Shown here: positions 8,636-18,290 of the stretch, in pieces
How the letters are laid out: each line of letters begins with the position of its first letter
Position numbering within the stretch: the stretch's first letter is position 1
Assembly: GCF_902806685.2 (NCBI RefSeq)
Contig: NC_048539.1
Span: 322,501-386,500, forward strand
Direction: 5' to 3'
Length of the DNA stretch: 64,000 bases
DNA from: Maniola hyperantus
Lineage: Eukaryota; Arthropoda; Insecta; Lepidoptera; Nymphalidae
Notes under the pieces: generated by a model
The model's database searches: none
What the model saw: the letters and a program-made list of their open reading frames with translations, nothing else
What the model was told of the DNA's origin: nothing
Translations under genes and position numbers: made by a program

Positions 8636-8804
8636 CTTGGCTTTTGGGTTGCCGTCTCAATTCCACGGAGGTCACGCAGGTCGCCTTGCGAATGGCCTCT
8701 GAAATTGAGTCCACGTCGACCTTGGGCCCTTCGGCGTCCTTGCGTAGGCAGACGAAGGCCCGGCCGTGAATGAATGACGCGATACTGTTATCTGAGATAA
8801 TCAG
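8636..8804 (-). CDS. Possible internal exon of an unrecognised gene
   Basis: On the minus strand a GC-rich open segment reads NSIASFIHGRAFVCLRKDAE, then GPKVDVDSISEAIRKATCVT, then SVELRRQPKSQG. It is preceded by an acceptor-like TGATTATCTCAG and followed by a donor-like GTAGGT in phase 0. Base composition is codon-like and sharply different from the AT-rich flanks, and no repeat family seen elsewhere in the window matches. I do not recognise the protein. It may be a host exon or the remnant of a mobile-element gene. No partner exon was found nearby. Confidence 0.4.
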
Positions 8805-9599
8805 ATTTAACCTTCAGTTCCCTTGTAACTAACCGTGTTAGTAATTAGCCTACATTCGATAGTTTTTGTTAATTAAAGTTTTTCTCTCACCTTGCGCTTA
8901 ATTTGAGAAAAGTCAGCTCCTGCCATGAAATATTATAATTACACGACTGCACAAAAAATGAGTAAGTAATGTTTTCAGGGTTCAAAAGTGTCTATGTATG
9001 TATGTGTGTGAATTTCTTTATTCCATCATAACTTTTAAATGGCTAAACAGAATTGAATGAAAAACCTATATAGGGTATCGTTACAATCTTTACAAGAGTG
9101 ACTGTCTATAAATAAATTTAAAAAAAAATCAATATGGCGGCAAAAAAATTTAATTCCAGTTCGACAAGGCTCTCTTGGCACTTGAATGACATTGACAGGT
9201 GGGCGCTGTTGGAGAACAAAGGCTTAGAATATTCGAACAAAAACAAAGGGGACACTTGACGGCAACGTTAGTCCTGATTTTCGCCACGCGGCAAGATAGC
9301 CTTGTCACTGTATTTTTGACAACTTTTTAAAATATGACGTAGGTAGGTAACTACTTGTTAGGTACCTACCTATGTAACAAATGCGGCTAACCTTCTTTAA
9401 AGTTAGGCCTTTAGACCTTAACCTGCCTCCAATCTATACGTTCCTACTGTATATTATGTTGCTCGTTACAACCTCGCATGCTGGTATTTCAGTTTCAGCT
9501 CCTCGCGTGCTCAAGTTCACAATTCAAGATGGAGGAGTTTAGATTTACGGTACTATGCCGTATGCAGCACTAATTTAAATCGTAACGAGATTTCCAATT
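8805..9599. other. Intergenic stretch, no gene recognised
   Basis: It is AT-rich. The part at 8960-9090 (gtaatgttttc, attccatcataacttttaaa) recurs weakly at 41930-42070, so it is probably an old interspersed repeat. The stretch 9160-9330 has a mixed composition and no open frame. Nothing else is supportable. Confidence 0.5.
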
Positions 9600-9775
9600 T
9601 TGTGTATTTATTTTTGTGAAAGAAATAAATATTTCTTAGGAATAGTTAGCAACCCTCGTAGGCCGTAGCTTTAGTTTTAAATCAACCACTATAATTATCA
9701 TCTTAAAAATTAAATTTTGACCATCAGTAAGCGTAAAATTTTACCTATTCTGAATAAATAATTTGAGCTTGAGTT
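9600..9775 (+). mobile_element. LINE 3' UTR tail (CR1/Daphne-like)
   Basis: It has the blocks cgtagctttagttttaa, accatcagtaagcg and acctattctgaataaat, shared with the tail of the LINE at 31020-31510. Confidence 0.55.
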
Positions 9776-9777
9776 TA

Positions 9778-9868
9778 TTAGGTCCGGCCGGGTGTGGTGG
9801 CGCTCTTTAGGAAAGGCCTATGTCTAACAGTAGACTTCCACAGGCTGATGATGATGATGATGATTAAT
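9778..9868 (+). mobile_element. RTE-type LINE 3' end with (GAT)n tail
   Basis: It has ggtggcgctctttaggaaag, cctatgtctaacagtagac and caggctgatgatgatgatg, the terminal codons and 3' tail of the RTE family seen at 62545-62930. Confidence 0.65.
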
Positions 9869-10217
9869 CATACTACTTACCTATTAACGAGCAGCTATTC
9901 TTACCTGAGGGTCTACATGAGCTATTCTGCCTCTATGCACAAAGGACACTTGGTAGTTTTGAGTTTTGACTGACGCGACATTAAACATTGTAGGACTTGC
10001 AGACAGCTATGCCATGACTATAACTCTGTCACCGACATCCGGAACTGGACCCACATCTCATCACAGTCGTCACATCCGCAAGGCCGCACCGTCGTCAACA
10101 AAACTATGTAGATAAAGTACCTACCTACCTATACTTATAGAATTCAGAAATAGATAGACCGTCGAAAGTGCGTGTACCATAATAGTTATTTGAGTCACTT
10201 GAGTGACATAATATAAA

Positions 10218-10385
10218 TTTAATAGCCTCAATAGCTCAACGGTTAAGGAACGGACTGAATTCCGAAAGGTCGGCGGTTCAAACCCCATCCGTTGCACTAT
10301 TGTCGTACCCACTCCTAGCACTAGCTTTACGCTTAATTGGAGGGGAAAGGGGTATATTAGTCATAATTAAGAAGGGTAATATTCT
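10218..10385 (+). mobile_element. tRNA-like SINE family S3
   Basis: The head AGCCTCAATAGCTCAACGGT and B-box-like GGCGGTTCAAACCCC are tRNA-like. They are followed by cactattgtcgtaccc and tactcctagca-type sequence (here cactcctagcac) and an A-rich tail. Other copies are at 38844-39015 and 54858-55010 (-). Confidence 0.75.
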
Positions 10386-10399
10386 TTAAAAAAATATAT

Positions 10400-11560
10400 G
10401 GAGAGCCGGGGAGTGCCAGACCTTCGTTGTTTTATAAAAGCTGAAAGTTTCTCTGCGTGTTGTCCCCAACACTGGCTATTGTAGATAATAGGTATTAGTC
10501 CAGCAAATTGCCATTGCGCTGGAACCATGTCTCATTAACATCGAAATAACGTCGTTTGACGTAGGTATATTTAAGTAAAAATGTTCCATCACCTCGAAAC
10601 TTCAGTCTAGTGCTGACGTCACTAAAATGGCGGGCACGCGCATTAGCAATTTGCTTACATCAAAGTATAAAGCCTAATAGTAGGTAATTAGGTATAAGTA
10701 CATATTGCCACGATATTAAAGTATCTGGCAATGCATGACGTGATGTCTAGTAGGTAGGTACTGTCTAGGGTTCATGATTTCTCGAGGTTATCAATTTCTC
10801 GGGTCTCGAGAATTCTCGAGGCTAATTTCTCGGGTCTTCTCGGGTTGTCGAGAAATTTACATTTACGTACGGATTTGCATATTCTTCGGTTCCAATAATG
10901 CGATTAATCAACAAATTCAGTGGTTTCCTCTCAAATAAAAGTACCAAAATAATTATAAGACTTTTATTGACAGTCCTCAACATAATTAGCTTCTTTTTCT
11001 TAAAGAAAACTAAAAAAATAAGCTATTCTGACATTTGTGACTTATACATATATACAATTACAGCACAAGCACAGCATTAAAAAGAAAAAAAATCAACTTA
11101 AAACTTCTAGCTTCTTTCTTTTAAACAAAACAAACAATAAACAAAAATTTCAACATGAAAACGTTAACCTTATCCTAACTTATAATTAAATTACAATCAC
11201 AGCACCATTTTTGGCATGTTAGGTAATTAGAAAAAAAATATCAAATGAAATTTTTGCATTTAAAACAAACGGCAAACGCAAATCGTTTTATTTTATAATT
11301 TCATAGACTCAAATATGATTTCTCGAGTTCTCGAGTTTTCTCGAGCTTGATTTCCCGGGAACAAAGCCCAACGATTTCCCGGGAATTCTCGGCTCGAGAA
11401 TTCCCGGGAATGAACCCTAGTACTGTCACACTCTACTTTGACGTAAGATTTTTAACACCTTTATTACCTGTTATTTCCCAAAGTCACCATGATCCAAACT
11501 TCATAGTACCTCGCTGATCGTTCCTCCCAGTGTTGATGTCACAATATCTTTGATTTGGTG
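10400..11560. mobile_element. Non-autonomous element interrupted by a hAT insertion
   Basis: The left part has ttgttttataaaagctgaaag with ttgtccccaacact; the right part has tttgacgtaagattt and atgatccaaacttcatagta. Both match the family at 4070-4300 and 13650-13780. The hAT-like element 10766-11419 splits it. Confidence 0.5.
10766..11419. mobile_element. hAT-like element with 8-bp TSD (TAGGGTTCAT ends)
   Basis: The ends TAGGGTTCAT and ATGAACCCTA are perfect 10-bp inverted repeats. They are flanked by the exact 8-bp duplication GTACTGTC at 10758-10765 and 11420-11427, which is diagnostic of hAT-type insertion. Both subterminal regions are packed with TCTCGAG/TTCTCGGG motifs in inverted arrangement. 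The AT-rich interior has no transposase, so the copy is non-autonomous. Confidence 0.88.
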
Positions 11561-11791
11561 AAAATGTCCTTCGCATGCCCTAAGATCGTTTCAGACTTCA
11601 GTGTAAACTGTAAACAACACACTCTTCTTATATTAAGTTTAATTTAGAAGCAGTAATTTTGTGCAATTGTATCTTCATGTTAGTAGATAATAGGATTTTC
11701 CGGTCGTTTCAGCCATTAGCTAAATCTAAATAACCTACCTCGTATAGCCATAGGTAAACATAATACAAGTGGTAAAATCAAAGATGTGTAT
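11428..11791. other. Intergenic stretch, no gene recognised
   Basis: The first 130 bp belong to the interrupted element described for 10400-11560. The remainder is AT-rich and unremarkable. Confidence 0.4.
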
Positions 11792-11803
11792 AGCACGCGA
11801 CAG

Positions 11804-13088
11804 ATGGTGGCCAAGAACTCTCCTTACAACCGCCCAGCAAGAACTACAGAAATTCCAACGACAAGCATGCCTCGCCATTACCGGCTGCATGAGTACTACA
11901 CCAACAGCAGCACTCGAAATCATACTGGGGATTCCACCCCTATACCTACACATTAAAGAAGAAGCAACACTCGCAGCCTTGAGACTGAAAACCTCGGGTC
12001 ATTGGAAAGAACACAACACAATGCATACTAAAATTCTTTTGCAAAGCATAAACAAAGAACCACGTCTGGAGTGGAAATGTGACAGAACCAAAAAACAACA
12101 CATACTAGACAAAAACTACAAGATAAACACAGGAAAGAACATGAATCCGAGGTCAACACAAGATGCAATAGAAGTGTACACCGACGGATCCAAAACCAAA
12201 ACTGGCACAGGTGCAGGAGCCTATTGCCAAGAACTGAACATGAGGATAAGTCACGCACTCGGTAAGGATAACTCTGTCTTCCAAGCAGAGTGTGTGGGCA
12301 TTATGACCGCAGCTATATCCATGACCAATCGACAGGTAACAAACTTTAAGATTAACATTAACTCTGATAGCCAAGCTGCTCTCAAAGCCTTGGCTAGATT
12401 CTCGACGACCTCCCAACTTATACAAGACTGCCACAAGGCTCTGCAAACTCTCGCCATGTCAAATGACATCACCCTAAGGTGGGTCAAAGGACATGATGGA
12501 GACCAGGGAAACGAGGCGGCAGACGCACTAGCACGAAAGGCTACGACACTGAAGGTGACAGGACCAGAACCTATCGTTCCCATACCCTTCAGTGAGTATA
12601 AAACCTGGTTGCATGAACTAACACTAAAAGAACATTCGAAACTATGGGCTAACACAACAGACTGCAGGCAAGCAAAAGAGGCTTTCCCCAACATAGACAA
12701 ACGACAAACTAACATACTACTCCGCCTGGACAGAGGTAAACTTAGGAAGGTGGTGGGACTCATAACAGGGCATAGCCCACTAAACAAACACCTTTTCGTT
12801 ATAGGTGTCACCGACAGTCCTCTGTGCAGGGCCTGCATGGAGGTCGATGAAACACCGACGCACGTACTCCTGGAATGTACGGGCGTAGCAGATCAACGCG
12901 AGCGCCATTTAGGATCCCCGACCTCACTCCATGAAGCCCTCGGCAACCTGGGCGGTCTATTTGGCTTCTGGAGCGAGCTTGGATGGCTGGAGTGAAGACT
13001 TCGGCGGGGAGGGGCAATGCACGCACAACAGACGGAAACGTTTAAGTGCGGAAACCAGCCCAGAGCGAAGAAAGAAAAGAAAGAAAGA
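11804..13088 (+). mobile_element. 5'-truncated LINE with RNase H domain, inserted in MITE M1
   Basis: Exact 12-bp duplications AGCACGCGACAG lie at 11792-11803 and 13089-13100. The 3' end is a purine tract (aagaaagaaaagaaagaaag), so this is a target-primed LINE insertion of 1,285 bp. The duplicated target is the terminus of an M1 fold-back element, whose remainder continues at 13101-13199. A second, opposite copy of the same 3' end lies at 19089-19369. Confidence 0.92.
11805..12995 (+). pseudogene. LINE ORF2 C-terminal fragment: RT thumb, RNase H, CCHC
   Basis: This is the C-terminal part of a non-LTR retrotransposon polyprotein of the I/R1/LOA group; the endonuclease and RT catalytic core are missing. 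It opens in the RT thumb region (WWPRTLLTTAQQELQKFQRQ). RNase H then has all catalytic residues intact, numbering from the upstream ATG at 11769: D139 (VYTDGS), E174 (FQAEC), D200 (INSDSQAALK), H242 (WVKGHDGDQGNEAAD) and D252. A terminal CCHC motif follows (C353, C356, H365, C370). The frame is open to the TGA. The first 12 residues of the predicted ORF come from flanking DNA, so the ATG is not native and expression is unlikely. Minus-strand ORFs over it are shadows. Confidence 0.9.
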
Positions 13089-13100
13089 AGCACGCGACAG

Positions 13101-13199
13101 GTCGAGATCACAAACCAGATGCGGGCGAGCGCAGTCGACGTGCGGGTGTGCGGGGCTTCCCCTTGCCTGATACCCCGATTGCCATCTCGACCTGTCGAA
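13101..13199. mobile_element. MITE M1, right part displaced by the LINE
   Basis: It continues GTCGAGAT directly after the duplicated ACGCGACAG and ends CCCCGATTGCCATCTCGACC-TGTCG, the complementary M1 terminus. Together with 11794-11803 it rebuilds one M1 copy. Confidence 0.75.
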
Positions 13200-13202
13200 A
13201 AT

Positions 13203-13399
13203 TAGAAATGCGAAAGTGTGTTTGTTTGTTGGTTTGTCCTTCAATCACGTCGCAACGGATTGACGTGATTTTTTGCATGGGTATAGATAAAGACCTATAG
13301 AGTGACATAGGCTACTTTTTATCCCGGAAAATTAAAAAGTTCCCACGGGATTTTTAAAAAACATAATTCCACGCGGACGAAGTCGCGGGCATCAGCTAG
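13203..13399 (+). mobile_element. Helitron-like element HB, nearly full
   Basis: It runs from aaatgcgaaagtgtgttt through caatcacgtcgcaacggatt and ggcatacttttt-like blocks to the hairpin CACGCGGACGAAGTCGCGGG and CATCAG-CTAG, followed by T. Confidence 0.75.
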
Positions 13400-13654
13400 T
13401 GTATCATACAAATGATTACCTACTATGAATTGTTTCGGTCAGTAAGAAGTAGGTATTTGTCCACCCATCGTCACTCGTAAACAGATCCGTTACAGTTCGT
13501 CGGAGAGCAATCAAGTTCTACGCATCATTCAATTGCTGCTGGAGATGATTCGTTGAGAGAAGTTGCTCTTCCTTCTAAATATAACTTCCAGTAGGACTTC
13601 CATACAAAATGATTTCGCGAGACATTTCAATTTTTAAACTATTGCACTAAGAGT

Positions 13655-13780
13655 CAGCGATTGCCAGACGTTCGTTATTTTATAAGAGCTGAAAGTTTCT
13701 CTATGTACTTGTCCCCAACACAGGGAAGAAAAATCAGCGACTATGAAGTTTGGATAATGGTGGTGTTGGTAGATAGCCTA
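13655..13780 (+). repeat. Fragment of the tataaaagctgaaag repeat
   Basis: It has ttattttataagagctgaaa, cttgtccccaacacaggga and atgaagtttggataatggtg, matching 4070-4300 and 10400-10490. Confidence 0.5.
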
Positions 13781-13786
13781 AGATAA

Positions 13787-14046
13787 TCTAAATATATAAA
13801 AGGAAAAGGTGACTGACTGACTGACTGACTGACTGACTGACTGACTGACTGACTGACTGACTGACTGACCTATCAACACACAGCTCAAACTACTGGACGG
13901 ATCGGGCTGAAATTTGGCATGCAGATAGCTATTATGACGTAGGCGTCCGCTAAGAAAGGATTTTGGAAAATTCAACCCCTAAGGGGGTGAAATAGGGGTT
14001 TGAAATTTGTGTAGTCCACGCGGACGAAGTCGCGAGCATAAGCTAG
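13787..14046 (+). mobile_element. Helitron-like element HA, full copy with expanded (GACT)n
   Basis: It starts TCTAAATATATAAAAGG and ends CACGCGGACGAAGTCGCGAG-CATAAG-CTAG, followed by T. The internal GACT microsatellite is about 15 units (13810-13869), far longer than in other copies here. The minus-strand QSVSQSVS ORF is an artefact of this microsatellite. Confidence 0.85.
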
Positions 14047-14311
14047 TATAATATGTAAGATAATGATTGATTATTTATTTATCCATGATGGATTTTCCTC
14101 ACGTGAGAAAAAAGGCCCCATAGGCAGCACACATCGAAGCTCAGCTAGGGGCTTGGCTCTATTAGAGATCTCATAACTTTTTAACAGTGAAAGCATTAGG
14201 GACTTGTAAGTCTTGGCAACCAAATTTATATCAAATGTTGTTTAAATAATGGTGGGATAATACATAGGTATATTCCCGTGACATTGATTGTAACTCATGT
14301 TACCTCTACAG

Positions 14312-14454
14312 CAGTGGCGTGCAGCTCATAGAGGCATAAACGCACTGCTTACCCGCATTGTAATAAGTCAATGCTTATTTTTCAGTTTAACCTGCCGTAA
14401 AATAAGTTCATACCTAAATGCATTCCCTGGCTTGAACTCCTGTGCACGCCACTG
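14312..14454. mobile_element. 143-bp hAT-type MITE (CAGTGGCGTGCA), 8-bp TSD
   Basis: The ends CAGTGGCGTGCA and TGCACGCCACTG are exact complements. The 8-bp duplication CTCTACAG lies at 14304-14311 and 14455-14462 with no mismatch. No coding capacity. Other copies are at 48971-49116 and about 56748-56904. Confidence 0.93.
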
Positions 14455-14539
14455 CTCTACAGGCTACTCTGGGACCTAATCGTCTAGATCCTGTCCGTAG
14501 CGTCACTATTTCTGCATACGTAGGAACTAATATTATACT

Positions 14540-14645
14540 TGGTGATGGAGCCTTTTTGTATTTACTTTTTAAGATTTATTTTTGTAACCTGTCATTTGTG
14601 TTTTTGTGGTGCAATAAAGTACATACATACATACACACATTTCAC
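14540..14645 (+). mobile_element. LINE 3' tail with (CATA)n end
   Basis: It has tttttgtatttactttttaa, gtttttgtggtgcaataaag and then tacatacatacatac. A variable gene-like AATAAAG and a simple-repeat tail suggest the end of a LINE 3' UTR. Confidence 0.4.
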
Positions 14646-14667
14646 AGCTATTGCAGGTGAAAAATAA

Positions 14668-14735
14668 GTCTGCCGATCCGCACTGGGCCCTTCTCATTCT
14701 GAGAGTAGACCTGTGCTGGTGATGATGATCATGCG
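14668..14735 (+). mobile_element. SINE S1 tail fragment
   Basis: It has ccgatccgcactgggccctt and ctcattctgagagtagacct, then gctggtgatgatgat, which is the S1 3' end. Confidence 0.55.
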
Positions 14736-14835
14736 GAAAATAAATTGAAAAGCTTTTTCATAATGATGTAATTTAATAAATATAACCTTAAGTTGCCTGT
14801 GAAAAATCGCGGAGCAAAATCTCACAAAATTTAAA

Positions 14836-14938
14836 ATTATGGGGTTCCTCTGGTGCTGCAAATGTTTATGGGCGGCGGTAATCACTTAACATCAAGTGAC
14901 CCGCCTGCTCGTTTGCTCGCTATCTCTATTTTTAAAAA
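14836..14938 (+). mobile_element. CR1-like LINE 3' UTR
   Basis: It has ggttcctctggtgctgcaaa, gcggtaatcacttaacatca and cccgcctgctcgtttgctcg, as at 22600-22706. Confidence 0.65.
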
Positions 14939-14991
14939 AATTATACGAATGAAATGATTACTTGCATCGATCGCTGCGTGTCAATTTCAGT

Positions 14992-15428
14992 AAAAAAACC
15001 GGCCAAGTGCGAGTTAGGTTCGCACAATGAGGGTTCCGTACTACAGTCGTATTTTTTCGATATTTTGCAGGATAATTCAAAAACTATGATACATAAAAAT
15101 AAATAAAAATCTGTTTTAGAATGCACAGGTGAAGACCTTCCATATGATACCTCACTTGATATAGTTATCATACTTAGAAAATTGAAAATACTAATTATTA
15201 GTTCATGACCACAATTTATATTTTTTGTGTGAACTAACCCTAAATTCCCCGTTTTCAGATTTTTCCCCAAATGTCAGCAATAAGATCTACCTACCTGCCA
15301 AATTTCATGATTCTAGGTCAACGGGAAGTACCCTGTATGTTTCTTGACAGACAGACAGACAGACAGACAGAAAACAAAGTGATCCTATAAGGGTTCCGTT
15401 TTTCCTTTTGAGGTACGGAACCCTAAAA
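14992..15428 (+). repeat. Repeat family P, full copy
   Basis: It begins AAAAAACCGGCCAAGTGCGA, then GAGGGTTCCGTACTACAGTC, and ends with (GACA)n, tcctataagggttccg and GGTACGGAACCCTAAAAAT. Many copies occur in this window in both orientations (see 43936, 51320, 56160, 56980, 58751 and 61821). The AGGGTTCCG/CGGAACCCT blocks near the ends form short inverted repeats. It has no ORF. Whether it is a SINE or a DNA element is unresolved. Confidence 0.8.
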
Positions 15429-15594
15429 ATCATCTGTGAAAATCCTGTAAAAGAAAAAGAAAATAACAACAACATCGCTAGTTCTAGTAGGAACTCGGTC
15501 CGAACTAACTGAATAATGTCGAACTCATCACAGCAATAATGTGCACCGGATCTTACGTACCTACCTACTATCAACTATGGCGTAGTTTTTTTTT

Positions 15595-15632
15595 CAAAAC
15601 ACCAACTTTGTTAGTAATAGTTGGTGTTTTAC
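15595..15632. repeat. Short hairpin
   Basis: AAAACACCAACT and AGTTGGTGTTTT form a 12-bp stem with a loop of about 10 bases. Confidence 0.6.
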
Positions 15633-15742
15633 GAACTAAATAAGTAGAAGCATTCAATATTTTTGTTGGTATAAAAGGAATGCTAATTTGTTTAGTTTAC
15701 TTCGACCACCTGCGGCCTCCTATAATCGCACACCTCACTACA

Positions 15743-15964
15743 ATAAAAATCGGTCAAGTACGCGTCGGACTCGCACAGGAAGGGTTCCGTACCATCGTAT
15801 AAAAAATAACACTTTTTAATTTTTATGGTGGTAATTTTGATTGTTACAGCTGCAATACACGTTCTATGAAAATATAAGATCTCTACTATGGTTCACGAGA
15901 TACAACCAGAGGAGTCTTAGTAATATAAGATCCCGCTGGCACCCTCGGGTACGGAACCCTAAAA
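15743..15964 (+). repeat. Short subfamily of repeat P
   Basis: It begins aaaaatcggtcaagtacgcg and cgcacaggaagggttccgta and ends ctcgggtacggaaccctaaa. The middle (attttgattgttacagctgc) differs from the long form, so this is a separate subfamily. Confidence 0.6.
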
Positions 15965-16448
15965 CGTATTGAAAACATGCCATATTTACCTACCTATAAG
16001 AATAGGATTTTCCAGCTAAGTAATTTGTCCCAATGAACAGAATTGTTTTGTTGTGATGGTACTTAAAGCTTACTTAGATACCTACTTTCAATTTTCAATC
16101 GTTTTATATTCACTTACGTCGTTAGTTTACGCAATCTTTCTAAAATAGAATAGGTATCTACAATTTAAAATTTTCCATGCTGGTGTAGAAAATTTGCACA
16201 GTTCAATAATAATTATAAAGTCGTCATATTTTATGGAATTAAATAAGAGTATTTTCAACAAAAATCTCGCTACATAAGTAGATACGTAGGTACCTACTTA
16301 GTTTTGTAATATTGCTCAAAGGTTTGTTAAGAATACCTACAGTTGGAAATGCCTACCTTTTTTTTTTTTAACCAATATTCAGTCTCATTTTTTATGGAGG
16401 CCACTTCACTTACCTACCTAGTTAATCGCGCAGCAGAGTTTAGATAAC
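15965..16448. other. AT-rich stretch, nothing recognised
   Basis: It has only short TACCTACC-type runs and AT-rich DNA. No coding or repeat ends could be supported. Confidence 0.4.
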
Positions 16449-16462
16449 ATGAGTTCTTGTAT

Positions 16463-16771
16463 AAAAGCTGCGATAGCCTAGTGGTTAGGACGTCCGCCTT
16501 CTAATCGGAGGTTGGGGGTTCGATCCCGTGCACGCATGCTAACTTTTCGGAGTTATGTGCATTTTAATTAATTAAATATCACTTATGTGCTATGCTTTAA
16601 CGGTGAATGAAAACATCGTGAGGAAACATGCATGCCTGATAGTTCTCCATAAAGTCTACCAATCCGCACATGGCCAGCGTGGTAGACTAGTGACTACGAC
16701 CAAAACCGTTCTCACTCTGAGAGGAGACCCGTGCTCTGTAGTGAGCGGGCGATGGGTTGATCATGATGATT
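16463..16771 (+). mobile_element. SINE S1, full length with 14-bp TSD
   Basis: The head carries A-box-like TAGCCTAGTGGTTAGGACG and B-box GGGTTCGATCC; the tail ends in (GAT)n. The target duplication ATGAGTTCTTGTAT is exact at 16449-16462 and 16772-16785. This gives the S1 reference boundaries for the window. The head resembles a tRNA but the 3' two-thirds do not, so it is not a tRNA gene. Confidence 0.92.
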
Positions 16772-16785
16772 ATGAGTTCTTGTAT

Positions 16786-17573
16786 TGTATCTAATATTAT
16801 GTTATCTATCAAAGATCGACATCAACCATCGCCAAGACGAGCCAAACTAAAGGACGGGGCACTACGTACCTTTTCTCGAAGCATTTCGTCGTATTTTCGA
16901 GCAGTCATAGCTTCGGTCTGAATGACGCTAGAAAGCCGAAATTTTCAGGATAGGGTGTCCTCAGCAAACTTATTAAAAATATTCGTATTATACCGCAATT
17001 CGAGTAGGCTATTAAACTTATGATTACAAGCAAAACGATACGTTACGTTACAATACAATACACATCACCGCGTCGTGGCCCGTGGGTGCCGTGTGCCGTG
17101 TGCCGTGTGCCGTGGGTGTAGAACAGCAGGCCGATTGCGAATCGACTGCATCTATCATTTAATGACAGCATCAATGTCAAAATATGGTTTTCCTATCACG
17201 GTTCGGTGAGACAGTCCACAAAAGATAGATGTGGACAAAAAAATGTTTTGACAGTTCATTTACACTATCGATAAAATTTATTGTATGAAAAATGCTATTG
17301 CGGACGCGTTTTGAAGTTTGATGTCATATAAGAACCTCGACAAATGTTACGTCAAATGAGGTTTTCATTGAAACAACTCGAGAGGCAGGTCAAATTACGC
17401 AGTCTATCAGACATGGGTGTTATGATCAGTGACGTAAATAACGTACCATATACCTATTTTTATCGTCTCACATTCTGTCTGTGCTTTTTAATAATAGATG
17501 ATTAATTATGATTGGCATGTTTCATGAAATATACTCTCCGTACCACCAAAAATAATATCTACTTACTTGAAAT
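16786..17573. other. Intergenic stretch with a short GC tandem
   Basis: No gene was recognised. The stretch at 17086-17124 has four to five copies of GTGCCGT(G). The rest is AT-rich with scattered TACCTA runs. Confidence 0.4.
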
Positions 17574-17790
17574 AGAAGCTGTTATAGCCTAATGGTTAGG
17601 ATGTCCGCCTTCTAATTGGAGGTTCGGGGTGGGTTTGATCCCGGGCACGCACCTCTAACTTTTCGGAGCTATGTACGTTTTAATTAATTAAATATCACTT
17701 GCTTTGACGGTGAAGGAAAACATCATGAGGAAACCTGCCATAATGTTCTCATGTGTGAAGTCTACCAATCCGCACATGGCCAGCGACCTT
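17574..17790 (+). mobile_element. SINE S1, 3' truncated
   Basis: The head ttatagcctaatggttagga and the body to cacatggccagcga are S1. The sequence then changes abruptly at about 17790. Confidence 0.75.
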
Positions 17791-18103
17791 TCGGTTTTCA
17801 GTCCACCCAAAGGAGTTGAGCCCCGTCAAAAGGAGGAAAAGGAGTCCCGTTGAGCTATTGATGCTCAGTTGATCTAAGGTTGATGTATTCGCGCGGCGTG
17901 TGGTCGTCAACTCGTCACATCGCTGTTGAAATGTTTCCACTCGCGGGGAAATTGCGGTTGTCTACTTCCTGCCTCCCCTTTGATGACTACGTCATTTGCC
18001 TGTTTATTAGAAAACGCTTACGTCTTACCGTTATAGTATAGGTACGAGGTGCTAGGTAATATCCGTAACATCCTGATAAACTGAGGCTATGAGTTAGGAC
18101 CAA
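17791..18103. other. Unrecognised stretch
   Basis: It is moderately GC-rich up to about 17990, with a 63-codon open frame on the minus strand that resembles nothing I know. It may be the inside of a LINE. Confidence 0.3.
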
Positions 18104-18177
18104 ATGTGTCGACTTTTCTTGACAGACAGACAGACAACGTTTCCGTTTTTCTTTTGAGGTACGGAACCCTAAAAATA
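18104..18177 (+). repeat. Repeat P tail fragment
   Basis: It has cttgacagacagacagacaa and cttttgaggtacggaaccct, the last part of family P. Confidence 0.6.
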
Positions 18178-18179
18178 AG

Positions 18180-18290
18180 GCGCAGCGAGCCTGCTGGATT
18201 CAGTGGGTGTAAGACCGTGGCGTGTGGAAGTCCTTAAAAGAGACCTATGTCCAGCAGTGGACATCTATCGGTTGACGATGGCGACAACGA
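18180..18290 (+). mobile_element. RTE-type LINE 3' end
   Basis: It has accgtggcgtgtggaagtcc, agagacctatgtccagcagt and ggacatctatcggttgacga, complementary to the start of 62545-62640. Confidence 0.65.

Noticed and set aside
12251..12838. 195-codon minus-strand ORF
   Set aside because: It is the complement of the intact LINE RNase H coding strand.
16466..16540. tRNA gene candidates at SINE heads (also 6874, 10218, 26764, 29729, 38844)
   Set aside because: A- and B-box-like motifs are present, but the acceptor stem does not close, and each is followed by a conserved non-tRNA body and repeat tail, so these are SINEs.
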